Assembly: GCF_027922185.1 (NCBI RefSeq)
Contig: NZ_BSFE01000003.1
Location: 1 to 64,000, forward strand
Reading direction: 5' to 3'
Length of the DNA: 64,000 nucleotides
Source of the DNA: Maricaulis virginensis
Lineage (GTDB): Bacteria; Pseudomonadota; Alphaproteobacteria; Caulobacterales; Maricaulaceae
In this document: positions 16,579 to 24,350 of the stretch, one piece after another
Layout of the letters: the number at the start of each line of letters is the position of its first letter
How positions within the stretch are numbered: the stretch's first letter is position 1
Translations under genes and position numbers: made by a program
Notes under the pieces: generated by a model
What the model was told of the DNA's origin: nothing
Seen by the model: the letters and a program-made list of their open reading frames with translations, nothing else
The model's database searches: none

Positions 16579-17628
16579 ATGTCAGGGACAGACGATAGCG
16601 ATCGGTTGATTCAGGAGGTCCTTTCCGAGCTCGGTTGGGATGAGGATCCGAAGACAATCGCGAACAAGGTCAGGCAGCTCGACCAAGGCCTACCAGCAGA
16701 GGACGAGTTCACAGCCATCTGCAGCTGGCTCGGACGAGCCCGCCTCGTTCACAAACTTGACCAGCATCAAGCGCCCGTGGCCTCTCGCTTTTTATATCAA
16801 GTTCCAGACCTATTGGCGGAGTTCGAGCATGGCGGCCCCGTCCTCATAGAGGTGAAATCAAAGACGAAACCGAAGCTCTCCTTCACGCCGCGCTATCTCG
16901 ACCGTCTCCACGCCTACGCCCAGCTCGTCAACATGCCCTTGCTTATCGCCTGGAAGCTTCATGGCATCTGGGTGCTGTTCGAAGTCAAACATCTCACCAA
17001 AGCTAAGAAGAACTTCAACATCACGTTCGGCGACGCCATGAAGGAGAATCTGCTTGGTATCTTGGCAGGAGACGTTTCTTACAAGATCGCATCCGGTGCG
17101 GGGCTGCGCTTCCGCTGCAGGAAGGAAGAACTCGTAAGCCGGCGAGAAACCGACGGCACGGTGACCGAACAATGGCAAATGAGGATCGACGAGGTTGGTT
17201 TCATGATCTCCGGGGGCAGGCCAGCTGAGCACCTAGACCCAGATGTGACGACGCTCTTCACGACATGGGATCTATCAGAGGAGCAATCACACAGCGACAC
17301 GCATATCGAACTTCGCTTCGTTGCCGGCGATGATGACGGCATGATGTTCGGCCACATGGCCCTGACACATCTCCTGCATTGGCACCTCCCACAAGGTGCG
17401 ACGATCAATTGGCGTCACGCGATCAGACGCGACGCAGTCGTGAGCAACATGACCAATTTCGGACGCGCACTCGAACGCGCCCTGGAGCAAAAGGTCGTAC
17501 ACCTCATACTCCATCAGCAACCGCACACCTGGCCAAGCTTCTTACCGAGAGAAGAGGTCAACACGACAGGGCCGTCACCTCGCGCGGACCAAGACACTCC
17601 AGCCGAGCAGCAGGGGAGCGCCTCATGA
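16579..17628 (+). CDS. PD-(D/E)XK nuclease-like protein of unknown system
   Basis: A 349-aa protein. Residues ~70-130 carry a PD-(D/E)XK signature: VPD (Asp77) and LIEVKSK (Glu91, Lys93), followed by a helix rich in Tyr, Leu and Ala. The remaining ~220 residues are not recognised; a helical domain near 250-320 contains many His residues. It is divergent from the AbiE/restriction operon (116-bp gap) and overlaps the next gene by four bases. Nuclease activity is plausible; the system is unknown. Confidence 0.65.
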   Translation: MSGTDDSDRLIQEVLSELGWDEDPKTIANKVRQLDQGLPAEDEFTAICSWLGRARLVHKLDQHQAPVASRFLYQVPDLLAEFEHGGPVLIEVKSKTKPKLSFTPRYLDRLHAYAQLVNMPLLIAWKLHGIWVLFEVKHLTKAKKNFNITFGDAMKENLLGILAGDVSYKIASGAGLRFRCRKEELVSRRETDGTVTEQWQMRIDEVGFMISGGRPAEHLDPDVTTLFTTWDLSEEQSHSDTHIELRFVAGDDDGMMFGHMALTHLLHWHLPQGATINWRHAIRRDAVVSNMTNFGRALERALEQKVVHLILHQQPHTWPSFLPREEVNTTGPSPRADQDTPAEQQGSAS

Positions 17629-18227
17629 AGCAAGCATTTGGCCGAGCCGAACAACTCGAAGCTGCGTTGGGCCTGGATCAGGTCGTCGCCCCGAAGCTGG
17701 CATCGATTATCGTCTTTGCCGCGAACATCGAATACCACCTTGAACGCGCCATCTGGGTCCTTGATGGTGTTGATCCCAAAGGCATCCGACCGAAAACAGA
17801 CGGAAAACCGATCAGCGAGTTGATCGCAATGCTTGAACAACATATCGGCAACGCAGCAGGTGATGACGTGCAGAGCATGTTGGAGACTTGGTGCAAGGCT
17901 GCTCGATCCGGCTTCATTGTCCGCCACAACATCGCACATGGCGTCTCTTTCAAAATGGAGACAACACTCGTGTTCTCGCGAAATCCACGTTGGCAGGGCG
18001 AGGTTCGCCGCCGCGAGTTTGGCGATCTGTGGTGTGAGCCAAACACCTTGGATCTGATCCGCGAGTCATTCGCCACTTTGCTGCGCGTCATCGGAACGAT
18101 TGCGCAGGACCGAAAGCCGCTTCCAGAAATCGCGAGTGCGAGCGCACTGCGCGCTTTGCGAGAATCTCGATCCATCTTGGGTGAGTTTGCTGATCGATTC
18201 TACAATCCAAGCTTCGAAAAATACTAA
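17625..18227 (+). CDS. Unknown protein with HEPN-like R-x4-H motif
   Basis: A 200-aa helical protein starting at ATG 17625 (AGGGGAG upstream, ATGA overlap with the nuclease-like gene). It contains VRHNIAHG (Arg100 to His105), the R-x4-H pattern of HEPN ribonucleases. This motif also occurs in non-catalytic helical proteins. The overlap says the two proteins act together, which fits a two-component defence or toxin module (DNA nuclease plus RNase-like partner). The motif is seen; the function is inference. Confidence 0.6.
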   Translation: MKQAFGRAEQLEAALGLDQVVAPKLASIIVFAANIEYHLERAIWVLDGVDPKGIRPKTDGKPISELIAMLEQHIGNAAGDDVQSMLETWCKAARSGFIVRHNIAHGVSFKMETTLVFSRNPRWQGEVRRREFGDLWCEPNTLDLIRESFATLLRVIGTIAQDRKPLPEIASASALRALRESRSILGEFADRFYNPSFEKY

Positions 18228-18362
18228 AGCGTCCGGCCTCTCTTTTTGTGTCTGCGTACGGTATTCATCTGCGGTAGGCGGCACCTCATACTTCCAGCCC
18301 AAGGATGTCTTTTCGGAGGCCGCTTCCGGAGCGAGGCGGAAGACTGCGACGTGGCCGTTGGC

Positions 18363-19748
18363 TCACCCGCGTGAAATTTGGACCCGCTCGGGCTCTTTAT
18401 CGTGTTCGACAGCCAAGCCATCTAGATCCAAGTTTGGATTCACGACTAACGCACCGTCCCCATCGGGGTCCGGATCGTCGGGCTTGACCGCAAAGGTGAT
18501 GGAGCGGCCAGCGGCCACGACATCACGCATCCACCTTTCCAAAAGTTCGGATTGCGGAATGTTTGTCCCCACCCATGCGCCCTTGACCATCATTGTGAAT
18601 GAGGTGTTGTCGAAGTATCGACCCACATTCGAGTACGCTAGACGGCGACCGCCCCGCGGGCCCTTAAATCGGTCGTCTTTTTCAAGAAGCTTCCAATAGG
18701 CATGGGGGATATACATTCCTTTCGTCAGGCCTGTGCTATCGGGTTCGAACTGAATTCGTGGGCAAAACTTCAAAAAGAACGGGTTGTCGCTAAAGCGAAA
18801 ATCATCCAGTGCCGAGGCGGCTTTTACCTTGGACAACTCCTTGAGAAACCTGTCCATTCGATGAAGTTCATCGGTGAGTTTTGCCTCAGGGAACCGAAAG
18901 ATCGCACCTAAATCGTCATCCGCCTCCATGGCCTTGTATTGAACCATGACGAACGCCCTGAACCGTTCATTGTAGTAGATCAGATCAGTCCCGGTCTGCT
19001 CCTCGAGCGGCTGCCGATTGGCCATTATCACGGTAAGGCGGTCGTCACCGTCAGCGAAAACGGCAGCGGCAGCATTGGGAATCTCTCGGAGGTAATCGTA
19101 GCCCGGCACCTGTCGCATATCTTGGATAACCATCGGATCCTCGCGCATGCGAACCTCCGGCAACCCGTCCAAGAATGACCCGGGGGCCTCATCCTCCAAC
19201 GACCACTGAGCCAGTGGCGCACGGTCGATCCCGGCGAGGCTCAGGGCAACGGCCAAAGCTTCCTTCTGATAGGCAAGGCTATCTCGCGCCCGCTCGCTCA
19301 GCCGCTCAAGACGCTGGCGGGTCGATGTTGTGAAACGATCGACCAAGCTACGAGCCCCTGGCGCGAGCCGGACAAAAACATCGATCGCTTCCTGGAACGC
19401 CTTTGGCGAAAGCAAGCCGCCACTAAGGAATCTCTGTTCGACGGCCTTCCGATTGCGATTTGGCACGCCGCCGATAATGCTTTGAATGGAGACAACATCA
19501 TCGACCGAATGGATTTCCTCAATGTTGAGTCGGCTTTGCTGCGTTCCCGCGTTCACCCCCCGTCGTCCCCGCCCGATATGCGTGACACGGCCAGACGGAT
19601 CGACAATGAAACAGACTAGAGGCGCATTGCGGCTGTGGCCGAACAACGGCACCGCTTCCGCGAAACGGCCATACTCATCCACGGCATGATGAAAGACATC
19701 GCGCCGCTCATGGGTCAGACGCAAGACATATCCGCCAGCCTTAGCCAT
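18363..19748 (-). CDS. Unknown 461-aa protein paired with an AbiEi-like regulator
   Basis: No family recognised with confidence. The central part contains TDLIYYNERFRAFVMVQYKA: Asp255, Gln270 and Lys272 fit the D-x(n)-Q-x-K pattern of Mrr-like PD-(D/E)XK nucleases. The N-terminal ~60 residues read as a compact beta-rich domain with an IGRGRRG turn. The C-terminus is acidic and disordered (DDPDPDGDGA). It overlaps the AbiEi-like gene by eight bases, in the position where AbiEii would be expected, so it may be a novel effector under an AbiEi-type regulator. Confidence 0.6.
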   Translation of the reverse strand: MAKAGGYVLRLTHERRDVFHHAVDEYGRFAEAVPLFGHSRNAPLVCFIVDPSGRVTHIGRGRRGVNAGTQQSRLNIEEIHSVDDVVSIQSIIGGVPNRNRKAVEQRFLSGGLLSPKAFQEAIDVFVRLAPGARSLVDRFTTSTRQRLERLSERARDSLAYQKEALAVALSLAGIDRAPLAQWSLEDEAPGSFLDGLPEVRMREDPMVIQDMRQVPGYDYLREIPNAAAAVFADGDDRLTVIMANRQPLEEQTGTDLIYYNERFRAFVMVQYKAMEADDDLGAIFRFPEAKLTDELHRMDRFLKELSKVKAASALDDFRFSDNPFFLKFCPRIQFEPDSTGLTKGMYIPHAYWKLLEKDDRFKGPRGGRRLAYSNVGRYFDNTSFTMMVKGAWVGTNIPQSELLERWMRDVVAAGRSITFAVKPDDPDPDGDGALVVNPNLDLDGLAVEHDKEPERVQISRG

Positions 19749-20358
19749 TGGTGGTCAGTGCCTCCAGATAAGGGCGGATCACCGTGCCGACCCCGCCTGT
19801 GTCCGCTGCCCTAGCGATCTCGGCCGGCGTGGATTTGCGTTGGCGCAGAGCCTCTTGGAGACCCTCGAGCGCGACGGCGAGACTGATCTTGCCGCGATGG
19901 CGGAAGCAGTCCGCGACGGTCTTCGCCACGCCGAACACCTTTACCGATACGCCTTCGATCACATGGGTTTCGACGCTTTCGATGAGCAGATCGTCCGAGA
20001 AGCGCAGCACACGAATCTGCATGTCGCTTGGCTTCGGCGTCCAGTCATTCCGGCCAATCGCCATCCATATCTTCTTGGGAAGCTGATCCGCGAGGCCATG
20101 AAAGGCGAGCGCCGAGACGAGGCAGATCACGCCCTTGGGTAAACGCTTGGCCGCTTCGGCAAGGCTGTGGTTTGCGTCGAGCTCTGCGTCAGGGAGCTGG
20201 TAGAGCCCGCGCGCCAGGCGGATAACCTCGCCATCCTTCTCCATGCGGCTGACGGTTGCGGCGGTGACACCGGCGTCCCTAAGTTCCGCAAGGCGTAGAA
20301 TCCCACGCGCCGCTAGGAGATCGCGGACTATCTCGCGTTGGGAGCGGGTCTGGGGCAT
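19741..20358 (-). CDS. AbiEi-family antitoxin-like regulator
   Basis: A 205-aa protein with a winged-helix N-terminus (ILRLAELRDAGVTAATVSRM, residues ~19-38) and an AbiEi-like C-terminal domain (CLVSALAFHGLADQLP; VAKTVADCFRHRGKIS). AbiEi proteins are autorepressors and antitoxins. Its downstream partner is not an AbiEii nucleotidyltransferase but a 461-aa unknown, so the pair differs from classical AbiE. The 250 bases upstream (20359-20607) contain no gene and should carry the promoter. Confidence 0.75.
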   Translation of the reverse strand: MPQTRSQREIVRDLLAARGILRLAELRDAGVTAATVSRMEKDGEVIRLARGLYQLPDAELDANHSLAEAAKRLPKGVICLVSALAFHGLADQLPKKIWMAIGRNDWTPKPSDMQIRVLRFSDDLLIESVETHVIEGVSVKVFGVAKTVADCFRHRGKISLAVALEGLQEALRQRKSTPAEIARAADTGGVGTVIRPYLEALTTNG

Positions 20359-20607
20359 CGATATATATTCTCACACTTCAGCATTTATAGTGTGAGGTTT
20401 TGTATCGCGCAGAGCGGTGAAAGGAAAGACAACACATTGAAGTCGACCTTTGGGCTCTGATCCCGACAGCAAGGATGGGAGTGTCTCTCTGACGGGTGGA
20501 ATCCGCCCCATCTGCATCCGACGGTTTCGACATGCCACTAACATATGCACGTTCCAGAATGGACGCACATCAGATCATGACAATTGGGTTTCCAGGCAAG
20601 ATCGCAT

Positions 20608-22473
20608 TCAGGCCACATGTTCTTCCGGGACGTCCGCCGTCTTGATCAGTTCCTTCGCATAGCGCTTGGCCTGAGATATGCTCTGCTTGTAGTCATCTGC
20701 AGCCAGCGAAAGAGATTCGGGCGAGGTGGCACGGTCGAGATCGTCGCTCGACCAGTCGTCAGAGAGTCGTTTGCTGATGGCGTAGCAGGTGGCCTTCCCA
20801 ACTCGGAAGGCCATGAACTTGCGAGAGGCCCTTAGTATCGCAGTGCGCACTACTTCCGGCTCGCCGGACGTCCGTAGCTCGGCATCGAGTTCGACTGCCA
20901 TACGTTCCACGACAGAGTACAAACCGTTCACGAACAGCGTTTGGGCATCCTTGTAAAAACGTCCCGCGCGGCCTTTCAGATTCTTCTCCGCGATTTCTTC
21001 GGGATCGGTGAGGATCTTGATCTCCGGCACGCGCTCCAACGACTGGGCGGAACGGGAAAGTTTTGCCCCATCCGGCGCCTTACGCACCTTCTTATGCTTG
21101 GCGCGTTGGCTCTTGCTCGGGTCGCGCTTGTCCCCGTTCTCATCTAGCTCGTCGCCCGTTTCCGGGAAATCCGTATCGAGGTCGACGGGATCGGACGTAT
21201 CGGTGCCCTCAGCAGTATCCTCAGTCGGGGATGCCATCGGACGACGAGAGGGACTAAGGGTCGCCGTGGGGACACGGAACTCGTCGAGGAGTTTCTGAAG
21301 GTCGGTTTGGAGATCATCCAGATTGTCGTCGGAGGATGGTGACTCGGAACGAATGACCTCCCTGACCCATTCGGGCATGAGCTCGCGCACATAGGCATCG
21401 AAGTCCTCAGCGACCATCGGCGACCGGTCATCGGGCCAGGTCAGTCCATCACGATACTGATTTGGCATGGCGACATTGTCAGCAAGCTCGATTTCGATCG
21501 TGAGGACCTTCGAGCCGAAGGGAATACCGAAGTTCGGGGCTGCCGCCGACCAAGCCTTCTTCGACTTGATGTCATAGCGCTCACCTTTATGCACCAGCGC
21601 GCAAAATGTCGTGGAACTCGTCGCCGGATTGGCGAGCGCACTTAGCGAATGGCTGTGCCGCTCATGCTTGGGGTCGTGGATATAGTGTACAATGACCTCC
21701 CCGCCGGGCGCTTCGACCCTTTCATGGTTGGGCAACTCGTCGACCACATCTTCCAGCGTTTTCAATCGACGCGTACGACCTGTCTCGCCTTTGCCGCCGC
21801 CTTTGGTCATGGCGACATCGACGCGAACTTCGACTCCCTCTCCAAAACGCGCAAAACGCCGGAAGATCGCCGACGGAATGAAGCTTCGGTCCAGACTTTT
21901 CCCTTTGCCCAGCGGCTCGGCTACGGTGTCGTGATCTTCGCTTTGACCGAGCAGGACGACTTCCGTCCAGTCGAACGCGGTGTCCTGTCCCGCTTCACGG
22001 GCCACGTCGGTAACGTCATAGACAGTGTCCGAGCTGCCGTCAGGCAATTCGACAGGGAAGCGGACATAGGTGCCTTCGTCAGCATCGAAGCCGATGGTGA
22101 CTTCGTTGACGATGCCACTCTTGCACGACCGATAGCGTATCCCTTCGCGCGACATGGTGAGACCTGAGACCTTCGCCCCAATCCCGAAATTGCCATCAAG
22201 CGCCATCTCTTTGTTGATCGAAGATGATAGATCGGTCGCTTGCTTCAACTCTCTATCGTCCATACCCACGCCCGTGTTCCAGAAGGTCAGCTTGCGTACG
22301 CCATCAATCGTCGTGGGGTAGATTTCGATACGACGATTCCCCGTTTCCGCCAGAACAGCGCTTTCGTCGGCATTCTTGAAGAACTCGCGAACCAGCGTGC
22401 TCACGGGCGCCTGTTCGATCAGCCGGTTTATGAGAAATCGCTTGTCGCGAATGTTAAGTGGTTCAGCCTTCAT
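20608..22473 (-). CDS. GHKL (Hsp90-like) ATPase, probable defence protein
   Basis: A 621-aa protein with an N-terminal GHKL ATPase domain: N-box REFFKNADESA (Asn34), G1 motif NTGVGMD (66-72) and G2 motif GNFGIGAK (94-101). The middle is unrecognised. Residues ~420-480 are a disordered, Asp/Glu/Lys-rich linker, and the C-terminal ~140 residues are helical. No histidine-kinase dimerisation domain or MutL signature is seen. ATPases of this type occur in antiphage loci, and the island context agrees. It follows a small gene by 12 bases, so the two form an operon. Confidence 0.75.
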   Translation of the reverse strand: MKAEPLNIRDKRFLINRLIEQAPVSTLVREFFKNADESAVLAETGNRRIEIYPTTIDGVRKLTFWNTGVGMDDRELKQATDLSSSINKEMALDGNFGIGAKVSGLTMSREGIRYRSCKSGIVNEVTIGFDADEGTYVRFPVELPDGSSDTVYDVTDVAREAGQDTAFDWTEVVLLGQSEDHDTVAEPLGKGKSLDRSFIPSAIFRRFARFGEGVEVRVDVAMTKGGGKGETGRTRRLKTLEDVVDELPNHERVEAPGGEVIVHYIHDPKHERHSHSLSALANPATSSTTFCALVHKGERYDIKSKKAWSAAAPNFGIPFGSKVLTIEIELADNVAMPNQYRDGLTWPDDRSPMVAEDFDAYVRELMPEWVREVIRSESPSSDDNLDDLQTDLQKLLDEFRVPTATLSPSRRPMASPTEDTAEGTDTSDPVDLDTDFPETGDELDENGDKRDPSKSQRAKHKKVRKAPDGAKLSRSAQSLERVPEIKILTDPEEIAEKNLKGRAGRFYKDAQTLFVNGLYSVVERMAVELDAELRTSGEPEVVRTAILRASRKFMAFRVGKATCYAISKRLSDDWSSDDLDRATSPESLSLAADDYKQSISQAKRYAKELIKTADVPEEHVA

Positions 22474-22485
22474 GGATTGCGCCCC

Positions 22486-22716
22486 CTACAGCTTGAACTT
22501 GTCTGCGCCATCGCCCGAAGTCGATCCGAACTTTCGCTCTATCTCGCCTGTCGCATCTCGGAGCGCTTTGATGATCTTCTTCACGTCAGCATCATTGTAT
22601 TCGTAAGCCCGGCGGTTCGAGAGGTTGCCAAGTTTCCGAATGGCGTCGAGCGCAGACTGAGTCCGCCCCTCGGCCAGCCGAACAAACTTCTCCCGTTTCT
22701 CGCTGTCTTCAGACAT
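22486..22716 (-). CDS. Small helical partner of the GHKL ATPase
   Basis: A 76-aa protein. The ATG at 22714-22716 was chosen over a GTG ten codons upstream that lacks a ribosome site. The body is a charged helix pair with a motif-like RKLGNLSNRRAYEYNDADVK. It begins the two-gene operon with the GHKL ATPase. Small proteins with this SNRRAYEY-like segment are, as I recall, found beside ATPases in defence islands, but I cannot name the family. It may be a sensor or inhibitor of the ATPase. Confidence 0.6.
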   Translation of the reverse strand: MSEDSEKREKFVRLAEGRTQSALDAIRKLGNLSNRRAYEYNDADVKKIIKALRDATGEIERKFGSTSGDGADKFKL

Positions 22717-22967
22717 CAATCCATCACCGCCTTCTGCATCCTTCACTGAAATTCAGGTAGTTTCTACGCCGCGTTGAGTCAATAGATTCTATGAATTTCA
22801 TGCCATATTTTGCAATAGTTTAGGGAAATATGTGCCGAATATCGATGCAAATGCGCCGTCTGGACGCCAACATATTGCCAACGACCTTCTTGTTGGGGCG
22901 GTGTCGCAACGCTGAGATTCTCTGCTTTCGTCGGTGCAAGAGAGAGTGAGAGTTCGGCGGCTTTCGC

Positions 22968-23013
22968 CGTGACGGGTTTGGAGGTCGAGAGAGAGTCTCC
23001 CGGCCGGCCCGTC
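22968..23013 (+). repeat. Leader repeat copy 1, upstream of the DUF932 gene
   Basis: A 46-bp sequence beginning CGTGACGGGTTTGGAGGTCG recurs with 42 of 46 identical positions at 24292-24337. Each copy lies just before the ribosome site of an ICE backbone gene. GACGGG (22971-22976) can pair with CCCGTC (23008-23013) at identical spacing in both copies. It is probably a shared 5' leader or regulatory element coordinating DUF932 and parB. Confidence 0.7.
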
Positions 23014-23028
23014 CACGGAGATTGACCC

Positions 23029-24225
23029 ATGACGAACCTTGAAACCCTGGACGGTCGGCGCGACGCGAGCGGCGGCTACAAAGTTGATATCTCGCGCGGA
23101 GAGCGGATCGGCCGCGTCTCCTCGGAATGGTTTTCCCGGCCGGATGATGAGCGCTATCTGTCCCTGTCGGAGCTTTACACCTCGGTGAAAGGCCGCGCCG
23201 AGCGCAGCCGCACGCGGACGGTCGAGAGCGCGGTGATCCGCGTCGAAGCCCATCGCGACGATCCGGAAAACCTGGCGCTCATCCTGCCCGACGCCGAGGC
23301 GCCGGTCGCGCCGACCCATTGGAGCTTCGGCCAGCTCGCCAGCCTGGTCAGCGCGCCGGCTGCCTATCTGCGCCAGCTCCCGGCGCCGCTTGCGGGCATC
23401 AACCTGCAATACGGGCTCACCTCGCACCGCGCCGAGCAGATCAAGACGCTGGAAACCGAAGACGGGCGCACGGAACTGCGCGCCGTCACCGGCCCGGATT
23501 ATGGCCGCATCTACGACCACGAACTCGTGGCGGCCGTGCAGAAGATCGCGGGGAATGGAACTGGCGATACGCGCTGGAAAGTGCCCGGCACGCTCGACTG
23601 GTCGAGCGGCGTCTACAACCCGATGGTCGACATCACCAAGGATACGACCACGCTCTACGCCTCTGACCGAGACGTCTTCCTCTTCCTGGTCGACGACATG
23701 AACCCGATCGAGGCGGGCAAGCTGCCCGACGGATCTCCCGATCTCTATTTCCGGGGCTTCTATTGCTGGAACTCGGAGGTCGGCGCGAAGACGCTCGGCA
23801 TCGCCAGTTTCTATCTGCGCGCCGTCTGCCAGAACCGCAATCTTTGGGGCGTCGAGGACTTCCAGGAAATCAGCATCCGGCATTCCAAATACGCCGCCAA
23901 TCGCTTCGCGCACGAGGCGGCGCCAGCTCTGACCCGCTTCGCAGATTCCTCGCCGCGACCTTTCGTCGAAGGCATTCGAGCAGCGCGCGAGCGGATCGTC
24001 GCGCGCAACGATGACGATCGCACCGACTTCCTCCGTAGGCGGGGCTTCTCCAAGGCGGAAACGGCCAGGATCGTCGAGACAGTCCTCGCCGAGGAAGGCC
24101 GCCCGCCCGAGACCGTTTTCGACTTCGTGCAGGGCATCACCGCCGTCGCCCGGTCGAAGCCGCAGCAGGACGCCCGGCTCGATATGGAGGGCAAGGCGAA
24201 GAAGCTTCTGGAGCGCGCGACGTAG
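23029..24225 (+). CDS. DUF932 protein, ICE backbone
   Basis: A 398-aa DUF932-family protein (segments DYGRIYDHELVAAVQKI, FRGFYCWNSEVGAKTLGIAS and CQNRNLWG are typical). Such proteins are common on plasmids and ICEs next to parB- and DUF2493-type genes; their function is unproven, with phage/plasmid recombination roles suggested. It starts at ATG 23029 behind CGGAGA, just after leader repeat 1. It begins the rightward backbone operon. Confidence 0.85.
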   Translation: MTNLETLDGRRDASGGYKVDISRGERIGRVSSEWFSRPDDERYLSLSELYTSVKGRAERSRTRTVESAVIRVEAHRDDPENLALILPDAEAPVAPTHWSFGQLASLVSAPAAYLRQLPAPLAGINLQYGLTSHRAEQIKTLETEDGRTELRAVTGPDYGRIYDHELVAAVQKIAGNGTGDTRWKVPGTLDWSSGVYNPMVDITKDTTTLYASDRDVFLFLVDDMNPIEAGKLPDGSPDLYFRGFYCWNSEVGAKTLGIASFYLRAVCQNRNLWGVEDFQEISIRHSKYAANRFAHEAAPALTRFADSSPRPFVEGIRAARERIVARNDDDRTDFLRRRGFSKAETARIVETVLAEEGRPPETVFDFVQGITAVARSKPQQDARLDMEGKAKKLLERAT

Positions 24226-24291
24226 CTGCGGCCAGCGCTCCGTCTCTCCGGTCCGTCGCTTCCTCAAGAGGAAGAGGCGGGCCGGGTTTTT

Positions 24292-24337
24292 CGTGACGGG
24301 TTTGGAGGTCGAGAGAGAGGCTTTCGGCCAGCCCGTC
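24292..24337 (+). repeat. Leader repeat copy 2, upstream of the parB-like gene
   Basis: Second copy of the 46-bp leader found at 22968-23013. GACGGG 24295-24300 pairs with CCCGTC 24332-24337, and the ribosome site GCGGAG begins at once after it. Four mismatches separate the copies, all outside the pairing arms. Confidence 0.7.
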
Positions 24338-24350
24338 GCGGAGAACTGAC

